Positions 1 to 8,685 of a stretch of 64,000 nucleotides of DNA are shown one piece after another. Below the pieces are notes generated by a model, which worked only from the letters and a program-made list of their open reading frames with translations, made no database searches and had not been told where the DNA came from. Within the stretch, counting starts at the first letter, position 1. The number at the start of each line of letters is the position of its first letter. This DNA is from Verrucomicrobiales bacterium (GTDB lineage Bacteria; Verrucomicrobiota; Verrucomicrobiia; Limisphaerales; CAIMTB01): positions 1 to 64,000 of the forward strand of contig JAEUHG010000103.1 of assembly GCA_016795425.1 (NCBI GenBank), read 5' to 3'. The translations under genes and the position numbers were made by a program.

Positions 1-1
1 C

Positions 2-832
<831 letters not shown>

Positions 833-883
833 GAGGGAGTCGACCCCTTTTTGCGTCCTGTCCGTGTGGATGGGACCTCGCAG

Positions 884-908
884 CGCCCGGGATTCTATGT
901 CCCGGGCG
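884..908 (+). terminator. hairpin downstream of rpoD
   Basis: A perfect 9-bp stem (CGCCCGGGA, 884-892, with TCCCGGGCG, 900-908) encloses a 7-base loop about 50 bases after the rpoD stop. Only a short T-poor tail follows, so it may be a weak intrinsic terminator or a 3'-end stabiliser. Confidence 0.55.
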
Positions 909-940
909 TTCTGCCGTTCCGGCCCGGTACCGAAACAAAG

Positions 941-964
941 AAGCGCCGCGGAGGCGCGGCGCTT
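941..964 (-). terminator. terminator hairpin between rpoD and gmhA
   Basis: A perfect 10-bp stem (AAGCGCCGCG with CGCGGCGCTT) closes a GAGG loop. Read on the minus strand it is followed by CTTTGTTT, so it fits as the intrinsic terminator of the minus-strand isomerase gene, and it may also stop rpoD transcription from the other side. Confidence 0.7.
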
Positions 965-1002
965 TGAGTCAGGTTCGTGAATGTGGTGTGCGAAGGGGGC
1001 GT

Positions 1003-1572
1003 TCAGGCGGCCAGTGCGGGCTTCTCCATGAAGGCGTAGCACAGCATGTGGAGAATTCCCATTTGGGCATCTTCAACCCGGCCGTAGTGGGTGTCACCAA
1101 TGACAACGGCGATGTGAGCCAGGTCCGCCATTCGCCCGCGCTTGGCGCCGACCAGCGCGATGTTCTTCAGGCCCTTCGCGCGGGCCCAGTCCATGGCTTT
1201 GACGCAATTGGGAGAGTTGCCGCTCACGCTGACGCCGATGAGCAGGTCGCCCGCGCGGCCGTAGTTTTCGAGCTGGCGCACGAACACGTCGTCATAGGCA
1301 TAGTCGTTTCCGATGGCGGTCAGCCAGGCGACGTTGTCGTTGAGGGCCAGACATCGGAAGCGACGGCCGATGGCATCCGAAGAGCCTTTCCCAAGATCAG
1401 TGATGAAGTGCGAGGCATTGGCTGCGGAACCGCCGTTGCCCATGATGAAGATCTGCCGGTCTTCGCGTAGCGCGGTGCGCAACGCTTCGAGTACCGCAGC
1501 GACGCCGTCCAACGGGATGGAATCCAGTGTCGCTTTCTGACGTCCGACGTAGTCCTTGAGCCAGTCCTGCAT
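1003..1572 (-). CDS. gmhA: SIS-domain phosphosugar isomerase, GmhA-like
   Basis: This 189-residue protein has the single SIS fold of phosphoheptose isomerase, which converts sedoheptulose 7-phosphate to D-glycero-D-manno-heptose 7-phosphate for the lipopolysaccharide core. The phosphate-binding signature FIMGNGGSAANASHF lies at about residues 42-56, the second loop is GVSVSGNSPN, and the C-terminal helix keeps the QMGILHML pattern where GmhA has its catalytic Gln and His. The length matches GmhA (about 190). One acidic position after the His is Asp (HFITDLG) where Glu is usual. It lies 57 bases downstream of the ROK gene on the same strand. The family is secure, but the substrate is inferred and another SIS-family sugar phosphate is possible. 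Confidence 0.75.
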   Translation of the reverse strand: MQDWLKDYVGRQKATLDSIPLDGVAAVLEALRTALREDRQIFIMGNGGSAANASHFITDLGKGSSDAIGRRFRCLALNDNVAWLTAIGNDYAYDDVFVRQLENYGRAGDLLIGVSVSGNSPNCVKAMDWARAKGLKNIALVGAKRGRMADLAHIAVVIGDTHYGRVEDAQMGILHMLCYAFMEKPALAA

Positions 1573-1629
1573 AAGAGAGGGAAAGGGTATCGCGGGCCAC
1601 GGCTTCGCTCCACCGCATTTTTTGCGGCG

Positions 1630-2559
1630 TCAGGTCGCCGGGGTGGCCGCCTCCGCGAGTCGCAGGGCGCCCACGGGTACCACGTCTTCTTTCAGGGCCG
1701 AGAGAAAAATCGGCGGTCCCGGTTGGAACACCTCCATCAGATAAGGCTTGAGTGCCTCCGCGACGGCAAGACGGAGGGGTTCGCCCAGCAAGGCAAGGCC
1801 GCCGCCCAGCACCAATCGCTCCGGATGCAACAGATGCACCACATGGGACAAGGCGAAGGCGAGGTTGTCGGCTGCTTCGCTCAAAATGGCGCTGGCGAGC
1901 GGATCCTCCTCATCCAAAGCCGATGCCAGAAACCTGGCCTGCCCGGTGGCCACACCCTCGGAGAGTCGGGCCAGTGGACCGGCCGGATGAAGGTCGTTGG
2001 CTTCGCGGATCCTGCGGTCGACGGCCCAACCTGAGCAGCGTTGCTCCACGATGGTCCCACCTTTCTCCAACCGGACATGACCAATCTCAGATTCGCCCGG
2101 GGTGGCCCCGTGGTAGATCCGGCCGTCGATGATGAATCCTCCACCGACGCCGCTTCCGAGCGTGGTGTAGAAGAGGGTGGCGGCGCCGCGGCCGATGCCC
2201 AGCGTCGCTTCACCCAGCGCGGCGACGTTGGCGTCGTTGTCGACAGCCACCGGGAGTCGGGTCAGGTCGCGAAGCCATTCGCCGATGGGAAACCCCGACC
2301 AGCCAGGAATTTGGTGGGAGCGGGCGATGCGACCGGTGCGCCAATCGACCGGGCCGCCGAAGCCGACGCCGATGGCGGCGATGGACGCTGAAGCCAGGGC
2401 TTCCGGGAGCCACTGGGCGATTCGTTGACGGATGCCGTCGGCACCTTGGGCGGGATCCACCGAGGCGCGCCAGCGGTGGAGAATGGTCCCGTCGGCGCGA
2501 CCCGTTGCCAGCTGCAGTTTCGTGCCGCCGATTTCCACGGCGAGGTACGCCCGTTGCAT
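1630..2559 (-). CDS. ROK family sugar kinase/regulator
   Basis: This is a 309-residue ROK protein, probably an ATP-dependent sugar kinase. The phosphate loop is EIGGTKLQLATG near the N-terminus, followed by GFGGPVDWRTG, VDNDANVAALGEA (with the catalytic Asp) and LGSGVGGGFIIDG. There is no N-terminal helix-turn-helix, which argues for an enzyme rather than a repressor. The usual ROK zinc motif CxCGxxGCxE is not present: the equivalent stretch reads GTIVEQRCSGW. The ATG at 2559 was chosen because the phosphate loop begins just after it and the open frame beyond it is antisense to the DUF1800 gene. It is divergent from that gene with 90 bases between, and upstream of gmhA. The substrate cannot be read from the sequence. 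Confidence 0.88.
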   Translation of the reverse strand: MQRAYLAVEIGGTKLQLATGRADGTILHRWRASVDPAQGADGIRQRIAQWLPEALASASIAAIGVGFGGPVDWRTGRIARSHQIPGWSGFPIGEWLRDLTRLPVAVDNDANVAALGEATLGIGRGAATLFYTTLGSGVGGGFIIDGRIYHGATPGESEIGHVRLEKGGTIVEQRCSGWAVDRRIREANDLHPAGPLARLSEGVATGQARFLASALDEEDPLASAILSEAADNLAFALSHVVHLLHPERLVLGGGLALLGEPLRLAVAEALKPYLMEVFQPGPPIFLSALKEDVVPVGALRLAEAATPAT

Positions 2560-2649
2560 GGGGGCATTCAGGCAGAGGGCTCGTTCGTTTCCAAGCCATG
2601 CCAGGACCCTCTGAAACCTCTCTCTGCCCCCATCCGTCATCAGAGGGGT

Positions 2650-4137
2650 ATGCTGCCATCGATAACCAACCGTCGATGGAATGAAGGGACGGCGGCGCAT
2701 CTCCTGAATCGCGCTGGATTTGGCGGGTCTCCGGCCGAGGTGGCGCGTCTGGTGGAACTCGGGCCGGAAGGCGCGGTGGAATCTCTGCTCGATGTCCCGG
2801 CGGCGCCGTCGGGGCGGCAACCGACTCTGCCTGCCGGCCTGGAAGCCGATCCAGGGCGGGTCGAGCGGTTGCGTCAGATGCGTGACGCCACACCCGATCA
2901 GCGTACCGCCCTGCGCCGGGCCGAGTTGATGGAACAACGGCGGCGCATTCAGGATCTTCGGCTTTGGTGGCTGGGGCGAATGATTTCCGGACGGCAGCCC
3001 CTCGAAGATAAGCTGGTGCTCTTCTGGCACGGCCATTTCGCCACCAGCGTGCGCAAGGTGCGGGACGCCGTGTCCATGGCACGGCAATGGGAGACGCTAC
3101 GCCGTCACGCGTCCGGTTCGTGGAAACAGCTCCTGCTGGCGATGACGCGGGATCCGGCGATGCTGATCTGGCTCGACCAGGCCCAAAGCCGTCGCGAACA
3201 TCCTAACGAGAACTTCGCTCGCGAGTTGCTGGAGTTGTTCAGCCTTGGAGAAGGGCACTACACCGAACGCGACGTCACCGAGGCCGCCCGTTCCCTGACG
3301 GGGCTTTCCTTGGATCGCGCACGTCACGAATTCGTCTGGCGTCCGGCGGTCCACGACGACGGGCCCAAGGAATTTCTTGGAGCCACCGGCCGATGGGGGC
3401 CGGAGGACATTATCGAGCGAATCGTTGCGCATCCGGAGTCGTCACCTTTCATCGTCGACAAGCTGTGGAGATTTTTCGCCGAGGAATCGCCCGAACCCGA
3501 GGTGCTGCAGGCTCTCACCACCGTCTTTCGGGAGTCAGGGCACGAGTTTCGTCCGATGTTGCGCGTGATGTTCCTGTCGGAAGCCTTCTATACGCCGCGC
3601 CGGATGCGGTCCCAGATCAAGAGCCCGGTTCAATGGCTGGTGATGGCGGTGCGCCAATTGGAGCGTCGGACACCGCAGTCGGAGGCTGTGCTGGCGGTGT
3701 TGCGCGATCTTGGCCAGGAACTCTTTGCGCCGCCGAACGTGAAAGGCTGGGACGGCGGTGTGGCCTGGATCAACACCGCCACCCTGGCTCGGCGCATGCA
3801 GTTATCGGCGGTCCTGGTGAAAGGGCGGGCCGGATTGCCGGAGATGGTCGGCGGAGCGCGTGGAGAACAAATGCGGATGCGCTGGCGACGTCGTTCCGGA
3901 ACGGGAGGCGCGACAACTGGCTCGGTGGAGGTCGACCGATTGTTCGAGGCTGAGGATCGAAAGAGTCGTGAACGCCTGGTTGCGGCGCTGGCCGAACGCT
4001 TTTTGCAGTCCCCTTTTCGATCGGTTTTGGAGGAACGCGTTCGGGAGGCGCTGGGCGATGATGAGCCTCCGGCGCCGGGGGCCATTCTCAACGCCATCCA
4101 GACGATCCTTGCCTCGACCGATTACCAACTCGTCTGA
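2650..4137 (+). CDS. DUF1800 family protein
   Basis: This is a 495-residue DUF1800 protein. Its signatures are AAHLLNRAGFG at the N-terminus, LFWHGHFATS in the middle, HPNENFARELLELFSLGEG with ERDVTEAARSLTG, and PPNVKGWDGG in the C-terminal half. The family is common in Verrucomicrobiota and Planctomycetota, nearly always beside a DUF1501 gene as here. Its biochemical role is unknown. The ATG at 2650 follows AGAGGGG closely and removes an upstream extension that is antisense to the ROK gene. No signal peptide is evident, whereas its DUF1501 partner has a Tat signal. The gap to that partner is 64 bases, so the two are probably co-transcribed. Confidence 0.9.
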   Translation: MLPSITNRRWNEGTAAHLLNRAGFGGSPAEVARLVELGPEGAVESLLDVPAAPSGRQPTLPAGLEADPGRVERLRQMRDATPDQRTALRRAELMEQRRRIQDLRLWWLGRMISGRQPLEDKLVLFWHGHFATSVRKVRDAVSMARQWETLRRHASGSWKQLLLAMTRDPAMLIWLDQAQSRREHPNENFARELLELFSLGEGHYTERDVTEAARSLTGLSLDRARHEFVWRPAVHDDGPKEFLGATGRWGPEDIIERIVAHPESSPFIVDKLWRFFAEESPEPEVLQALTTVFRESGHEFRPMLRVMFLSEAFYTPRRMRSQIKSPVQWLVMAVRQLERRTPQSEAVLAVLRDLGQELFAPPNVKGWDGGVAWINTATLARRMQLSAVLVKGRAGLPEMVGGARGEQMRMRWRRRSGTGGATTGSVEVDRLFEAEDRKSRERLVAALAERFLQSPFRSVLEERVREALGDDEPPAPGAILNAIQTILASTDYQLV

Positions 4138-4201
4138 GGTTGGCGCCAAGCTCGGCCATGTTCGTCCAACTCAAAACACCCGCATCCCGTCGAAGGAACG
4201 C

Positions 4202-5494
4202 ATGAAGCCATTTGAACTCAGGACTCGGCGTGATTTTCTCAAACGATCGATCGTGGGTGGAGCATTGACCTGGACCGTTCCCACGTTTCTTGCACGGACC
4301 TTCCGGGTCCTGGGGGCGGAATCCGAGATGCAGGATGGCGCGCGGCCGCGCTTGGATGCGCCGGTGCTTGTGCTGCTCCAATTGGCGGGAGGCAACGATG
4401 GGTTGAATACGGTCGTTCCTTGGACCGACGACCATTATCGACGGGCGCGACCCAAACTGGGGCTCACCCGGGACCAGTTGCTGCCCATCGACGATCGCCT
4501 CGCGTTTCCGCTGGCGTTGAGCGGGTTTCGCGATCTGGTCGAAGAGGGTCATCTGGCCGTGGTCCACGGCGTCGGTTATCCCAATCCGAATCGCTCCCAT
4601 TTTCGGTCGATGGAAATCTGGCAAACGGCGGTTGACGCGGATCGGGTGGAACGTCGCGGTTGGATCGGACGCTATTTCGACTGCTGTTGCCAGGGAGCGG
4701 ATCCGACCGTGGGCGTGTCCGTGGGCCGCCAGATGCCTCAGGCATTTCAGGCCCGTCGGCCCATCGGAGTTTCGGTGGAGGAGTCGTTTCGTTCGTTCGG
4801 TCATCGTCCGGAAGCGCGCGGGGTGAATGCCTCGTTGACCATGGACGACGGGGAAATGGTATCCGGTGAATCGGTGGGTGACGTGGGTGGGGCTCACCCT
4901 TCGAGCGGGGAGGTGCTCGATTTCCTGGATCGCACCGCCTTGGACGCACGTCTCAGCGAGCATCGGATGCGGGAGATTGCCGGGAAGGTGAGCAACACGC
5001 TCCGATATCCGGAGACCGCATTGGGGCAATCCTTGAGCCGCATCGCCCAATGGATTGCGGGTCGCCTTCCCACACAGGTTTATTTTCTGTCACACGGGGG
5101 CTTTGATACGCATCGGGGCCAGGCACCGACCCATGAGCGATTGCTGAGGGAGCTTGGCGATGGGATGAAGTCCTTCGTGTCGGATCTTCGTGGGCTGGGG
5201 GTTTTGAACCGGGTCCTGGTGATGGCCTTCAGTGAGTTTGGGCGGCGGGTGGAAGAAAATGCCAGCGGTGGAACGGATCACGGGGCGGCGGGACCGGTGT
5301 TCTTCTTTGGTCCACGGTTCCGCAAACTTTGGGTGGGGCGACATCCGAGCTTGGCGCCGGACGACTTGGTGCGCGGCGATCTCCGGCACTCGATCGATTT
5401 CAGATCGGTCTACGCGGAGGCCCTCGAAGGCTGGCTGGGTGCCTCGAGTGAGAAGGTTTTGGGGCGACGATTTGAACGGATCGGACTGGTGTGA
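4202..5494 (+). CDS. DUF1501 protein with Tat signal peptide
   Basis: This 430-residue protein belongs to DUF1501, a sulfatase/phosphatase-like fold of unknown substrate. Residues 7-14 read RTRRDFLK, an almost ideal twin-arginine motif, followed by a hydrophobic stretch (IVGGALTWTVPTFLA) and a likely cleavage near residue 38, so the protein should be exported folded. Family signatures are LQLAGGNDGLNTVVP, FLSHGGFDTH, MAFSEFGRRV and GGTDHGAAGPVFFFG. The ATG at 4202 is preceded by GAAGGAA and places the Tat motif at the proper distance. It is the second gene of the DUF1800-DUF1501 operon and is followed by a hairpin terminator. Confidence 0.93.
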   Translation: MKPFELRTRRDFLKRSIVGGALTWTVPTFLARTFRVLGAESEMQDGARPRLDAPVLVLLQLAGGNDGLNTVVPWTDDHYRRARPKLGLTRDQLLPIDDRLAFPLALSGFRDLVEEGHLAVVHGVGYPNPNRSHFRSMEIWQTAVDADRVERRGWIGRYFDCCCQGADPTVGVSVGRQMPQAFQARRPIGVSVEESFRSFGHRPEARGVNASLTMDDGEMVSGESVGDVGGAHPSSGEVLDFLDRTALDARLSEHRMREIAGKVSNTLRYPETALGQSLSRIAQWIAGRLPTQVYFLSHGGFDTHRGQAPTHERLLRELGDGMKSFVSDLRGLGVLNRVLVMAFSEFGRRVEENASGGTDHGAAGPVFFFGPRFRKLWVGRHPSLAPDDLVRGDLRHSIDFRSVYAEALEGWLGASSEKVLGRRFERIGLV

Positions 5495-5602
5495 GGAGGG
5501 ACGGGCAGGTGCGGACAGGAGAAATTGCCAGTTCCGGTGAGAACTTCACATCGGCTTTGAATCACGGCCTACCTGGATTGGAAATTGGATCCAGTCACAT
5601 GG

Positions 5603-5625
5603 CCCTCGTCGCGCTGCGACGAGGG
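5603..5625 (+). terminator. terminator hairpin after the DUF1501 gene
   Basis: CCCTCGTCG (5603-5611) pairs perfectly with CGACGAGGG (5617-5625), and one more C-G pair closes a 3-base loop. The stem is followed by TTTAGG, a short T-tract. It is about 110 bases after the DUF1501 stop. Confidence 0.55.
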
Positions 5626-5719
5626 TTTAGGGTCCAACGGTTCATCGGTAGGAGCGTTTTCCAAAATTTGGACACTTATTGGGACCATGAACCGATCCGA
5701 CTTCGGTATCGGCTTCGGG

Positions 5720-5892
5720 CCCGGCCAACGGCCGGGAATTCCTCAGCCCGGCCCGACGGGCCGGGTCAATAGGTTCCGATTGGATGGCCGGCCTGAAGGG
5801 ACGGTATAGGCACCCTTCAGGCGCCATGAAAACCGAATGCCGAAAACCCAGGCCGATGGCCTGGGCTGAGGTATGCCGGCCCGGTGGGCCGG
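5720..5892. repeat. two-fold symmetric array of five hairpins (REP/BIME-like)
   Basis: Five hairpins are arranged as mirror images about position 5806. Outer pair: 5720-5736 (CCCGGCC, loop AAC) and 5876-5892 (CCGGCCC, loop GGT). Next pair: 5747-5765 (CCCGGCCC, loop GAC) and 5847-5865 (CCCAGGCC, loop GAT). Linkers contain CCTCAG on the left and CTGAGG on the right, reverse complements of each other. The central hairpin pairs 5784-5800 with 5813-5827 (CCTGAAGGG with CCCTTCAGG plus an imperfect base). Short G+C hairpins with three-base loops in inverted pairs resemble REP sequences assembled into BIMEs. That relation is an inference, since no second copy or REP-type transposase occurs in this window. 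Confidence 0.65.
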
Positions 5893-5979
5893 GAAGGAGA
5901 TCACCTGAAAAGGAAATGGTCCGCCCTCGCTTGGTTCGGTGGTTCATGGGTAGGCGAGGGTGCGGGTGCAGACAAAAAA

Positions 5980-6000
5980 AGCGCCCGGAACACGGGCGCT
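5980..6000 (-). terminator. intrinsic terminator of the lipoprotein operon
   Basis: Read on the minus strand, AGCGCCCG, a 5-base loop and CGGGCGCT are followed directly by a run of T (seven in total), a textbook Rho-independent terminator about 30 bases after the lipoprotein stop codon at 6031. Confidence 0.9.
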
Positions 6001-6030
6001 TTGGAGAGTCGGGTGTCGGGGACGGGCGGA

Positions 6031-6213
6031 TTACCGGCGTTCTTCGCCGAGTCCGGAGGGGAGACCGGTCTCCCAGTTGCGCGGCGCATTCCACGGCCGC
6101 TCGGAGAGATTCTCGTCGTTGGTCGCGCAGCCGGTGATCAACGGGGCGATCACGAGGATCGCGAAGAGGGCGGCGACGAAGCCTGGGCGAATGCTATTTC
6201 GCAAGTGCTTCAT
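6031..6213 (-). CDS. small lipoprotein of unknown function
   Basis: The 60-residue product begins MKHLRNSIRP, continues with a hydrophobic stretch (FVAALFAILVIAP) and reaches the lipobox LITGC, after which signal peptidase II would cleave to leave a lipidated mature protein of about 30 residues. The mature part (from CATNDENLSER to GLGEERR) is hydrophilic and resembles no family I know. Its start lies inside the end of the coiled-coil gene (20-base overlap), so the two are almost certainly translated together, and a strong terminator follows. A partner or anchor role for the coiled-coil protein is an inference from that coupling. Confidence 0.75.
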   Translation of the reverse strand: MKHLRNSIRPGFVAALFAILVIAPLITGCATNDENLSERPWNAPRNWETGLPSGLGEERR

Positions 6214-6958
6214 AGCTGGTCATCACGAGGTCGCCGGCCTGGACTTCGCCCTTCGCCCATTCCGGAAGAAGATTGGCGATCGCACTGCGCGAATCCACGC
6301 GGACGATCTGCACCTTGGCGACGAGGTTGTCACCGCGGGTGATGATCATCTTTCCGTTTTGCTTGATGCCGTTATCCGTGCCGATGTCGAGCATCACGAA
6401 CTGGAATTTGCCATCGACGGAGGTGACCTTGCCGCGCACGTCGGGCATGAGCACTTCGGTGCTGGTGCCCTTGTAAACCGAGAGTTCGTCGGTAAGGCGC
6501 GCGATCTCGCGGCCCATGACCTTCTTTTCCTCGGCGTAGGCGTCACGCTGGCCCTGCAGCTTCTGGGCCTCGGTCTGCAGGCTGGCGATTTGGTCGGGGC
6601 TGATGTTCAACGCCTTCCACCGGGCGAGTTCCCGTTGGGCGACGTCGCGGGTCACCTTGGTTTCCTCGAGTTCGCTGGCGGTCTTGGCCAGCTTGCCCTG
6701 GGTTTCGTTGAGTTGAGTCGTCGCGGCGGTCAGCTCTTGCTTGGTGCCATCCAACTCATCCTTCGCCACTTTCTCGGCGTCCTTGGCTTTTTTCTCGGCC
6801 GCCTTGGCCTGAGTAGCTTCGTTGACAGCGTTATCCCGCTCATCGCGGAAACGCGTTCGTTCCTCGGACAAGGTGTGAACCTTGTCCTTGAGGACAAATG
6901 AGAAAGCGACACCTGCCAGCGCGACGGCCAGCGACAGGATCAGGAAAATGCGTAGCAT
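6194..6958 (-). CDS. membrane-anchored coiled-coil protein
   Basis: This 254-residue protein has an N-terminal membrane segment (LRIFLILSLAVALAGVAFSF). A long Ala/Lys/Glu-rich coiled coil follows at about residues 30-155, with heptad-like stretches such as AAEKKAKDAEKVAKDELD. The C-terminal beta-rich domain at about 170-250 contains GKVTSVDG, VMLDIGTDNGIKQNG and GEVQAGDLVM, a pattern like the small beta-barrel domains of FlgT-type and other envelope proteins. The coiled coil and globular domain would lie in the periplasm. The function is unknown. The gene overlaps the lipoprotein gene by 20 bases and is separated by 218 bases from the DUF2851 gene upstream, so it may have its own promoter. 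Confidence 0.85.
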   Translation of the reverse strand: MLRIFLILSLAVALAGVAFSFVLKDKVHTLSEERTRFRDERDNAVNEATQAKAAEKKAKDAEKVAKDELDGTKQELTAATTQLNETQGKLAKTASELEETKVTRDVAQRELARWKALNISPDQIASLQTEAQKLQGQRDAYAEEKKVMGREIARLTDELSVYKGTSTEVLMPDVRGKVTSVDGKFQFVMLDIGTDNGIKQNGKMIITRGDNLVAKVQIVRVDSRSAIANLLPEWAKGEVQAGDLVMTSYEALAK

Positions 6959-7176
6959 GCGGCTTCGTCCTGTGTTTTGAGACGCCGCAGGCTAGAAGGC
7001 CGAAGCGATGGGTGTCAATGCCGACGGGGGACAAATGAAATCCAGCGGACCCGTCGGTCCGGAGAGGCGCCCTGTTCCGCCGCTGCCGAACGGCCTGTTT
7101 TCGCCTGTTTTCGGGCCCCAGGTCCGACCTTGAAATTCGGGTGCCGAAGCGCCGCGACGGTTGAATGCGAGGGGTT

Positions 7177-8649
7177 TCATGACGGTTCAGGGGTCGCGTG
7201 GCGTTCCACCAAGGCCGGGAAGGAGCACTGATCGCAGAGGGCATTGGAGTAGCCGCAAAAATCGCGAACGATCTGCAGCAGGCCTTGCTGGACGGCGGCT
7301 GTGCGTTTGCCGGGCAGCGGGTCCTCGCCAAAAAGACGGGATTTCACCAGTTTCAACACCGCGTTGTCCTCGCCTGGGGACCAATGACGATAAAGGTTCT
7401 CTACGCGTTGCCGGGCGGCGGGGTCGGCTCCGGCTTCGGTGCGGGCCCACAGCCAGGGCAGGACCACATTCACCGCCAGATCATTCAGGCGACCGCTGCC
7501 CAACAGGGGCAGAGCCCCGGGGAGTTCTCGAGCGGCAAGGGTGTAATGTCGCTTCCAGAACCCATGGGTGGTGGGTTTCATCGCGTCAGCCAGGCTGCGC
7601 TCGGCGTCGGCGGGTTGGGGGTCGGATTGAAACCACTGCTCAATGCGCTCGGTCCAGGCAGGGTCAGCGAGCCAAGTGCCCGCCAGCGCGAGGCGGCGTT
7701 GAGGATGGTTGGCGGGGCGCACGCCGTTGAGGCGCCACACCGGTTCGGGAAGGATGTTGGAACGTAAAGCATCGCGTTCCCGCCACCACAAATCCCATAG
7801 ACGACGCCCGTAGGTGCCGGCCTTGGGTTCGGCGGGAAGCATGCCACTCAGGCCTAGCAAGCGGGCTTCCCACACTTCGCGCGCATCGGCCTTATTTTCG
7901 GGGAGACCGCGTAGGGTGGGCAGCAGCTCGGCGAGTCGCTGCATCGGCCACGTGTTGTGTTTGTAGCCGAGAGCCCGAAAGACGCCTTCCCACAGGGCCT
8001 GGTGCCATCCGGTCGCCCGTCCCCGCGCCCGAAACAGCAGGGCTTTGGTTTGCAGTCGGACCATGGCGGCCTGTCCGAGCAGTTCGACAACCGCCTCGGG
8101 GGGAAGTCGGCGGAGCGGAGCGGAGCATTGACCGGCGAGCCATTCCACGGGCATTTCGCCGGCGCCACCGACCCAGGACTCCAATTCATCGGAAGGGCCG
8201 TCCAACTGTTCCTTGAGGGCCAGCGTGGGCAGGAGCGGCGGGCCCTCTTTCGGTTCCCAAACGACATGGAGAATGACGTTGGCGTAGGCGGGATTCTGGG
8301 CGTGGCCGTGCGACTTCCATAAACTGGAGTGGAGGTCGATCTCGATGTCTCCTGACACCGGAGCATGGTCGTCGAACTGGACGATGGCGCGGGTGAAATC
8401 CGGTCCCGCCTCGTGGTTCCAGAACCCCGGATGGAGGATGACGACGCGGCGGTTCTCGGTGGTGCGAAGGGATTCGCGCTGGAGCCGCTGGTGGGCCCAG
8501 AGTTCCTGGAGCCAGCGTTCGGGTGGGGCGCCTTGACGGCGGGCATCGCGGAACGCCAGGGCGGCGCCGCTTTGCTGGCGCCAATCGCGGTAGAGATCGG
8601 GCGGAAACGTCACGCCCGCAAGCACCGCCGATGGCGGGGTCGAATGCAA
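7177..8649 (-). CDS. DUF2851 family protein
   Basis: This 490-residue protein matches DUF2851, a family of unknown function known from Bacteroidota, Chlorobiota and Verrucomicrobiota. The conserved N-terminal block is present: FWNHEAGPDFTRAIVQF, then SGDIEIDLHSSLW, GHAQNPAYANVILHVVW. The acidic and His residues of the SGDIEIDLH and NVILHVVW segments suggest a metal-dependent enzyme core, but no activity is established. The C-terminal part carries four Cys (FCGYSNALCDQCSFP) that could bind a metal. It lies 36 bases downstream of the mannose-1-phosphate guanylyltransferase gene on the same strand, so co-transcription is likely. The ATG at 8649 is the first start that includes the conserved region. 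Confidence 0.85.
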   Translation of the reverse strand: MHSTPPSAVLAGVTFPPDLYRDWRQQSGAALAFRDARRQGAPPERWLQELWAHQRLQRESLRTTENRRVVILHPGFWNHEAGPDFTRAIVQFDDHAPVSGDIEIDLHSSLWKSHGHAQNPAYANVILHVVWEPKEGPPLLPTLALKEQLDGPSDELESWVGGAGEMPVEWLAGQCSAPLRRLPPEAVVELLGQAAMVRLQTKALLFRARGRATGWHQALWEGVFRALGYKHNTWPMQRLAELLPTLRGLPENKADAREVWEARLLGLSGMLPAEPKAGTYGRRLWDLWWRERDALRSNILPEPVWRLNGVRPANHPQRRLALAGTWLADPAWTERIEQWFQSDPQPADAERSLADAMKPTTHGFWKRHYTLAARELPGALPLLGSGRLNDLAVNVVLPWLWARTEAGADPAARQRVENLYRHWSPGEDNAVLKLVKSRLFGEDPLPGKRTAAVQQGLLQIVRDFCGYSNALCDQCSFPALVERHATPEPS

Positions 8650-8685
8650 CCCTCAAGCGGTCGGGCTCCCGGGGTCTGACCCTCC

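Larger units (their letters stand above)
5495..6030. other. gene-free region with several hairpins
   Basis: No convincing gene lies in these 536 bases between two gene ends that point at each other. Short open frames here have no recognisable protein pattern and cross the hairpins. The stretch contains a terminator at 5603-5625, a 9-bp hairpin with one bulged base at 5692-5712, the symmetric hairpin array 5720-5892 and a minus-strand terminator at 5980-6000. Remaining bases show nothing I can assign. Confidence 0.75.

Noticed and set aside
1630..3087. 485-codon version of the ROK gene
   Set aside because: The extra N-terminus is antisense to the DUF1800 gene; the ROK phosphate loop begins right after the ATG at 2559.
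5491..5772. Short open frame after the DUF1501 gene
   Set aside because: It crosses the terminator and the hairpin array, starts at the DUF1501 stop and has no protein pattern.
7084..7115. Direct repeat of CCTGTTTTCG
   Set aside because: Only two adjacent 10-base copies, no association with a gene feature; likely slippage or chance.
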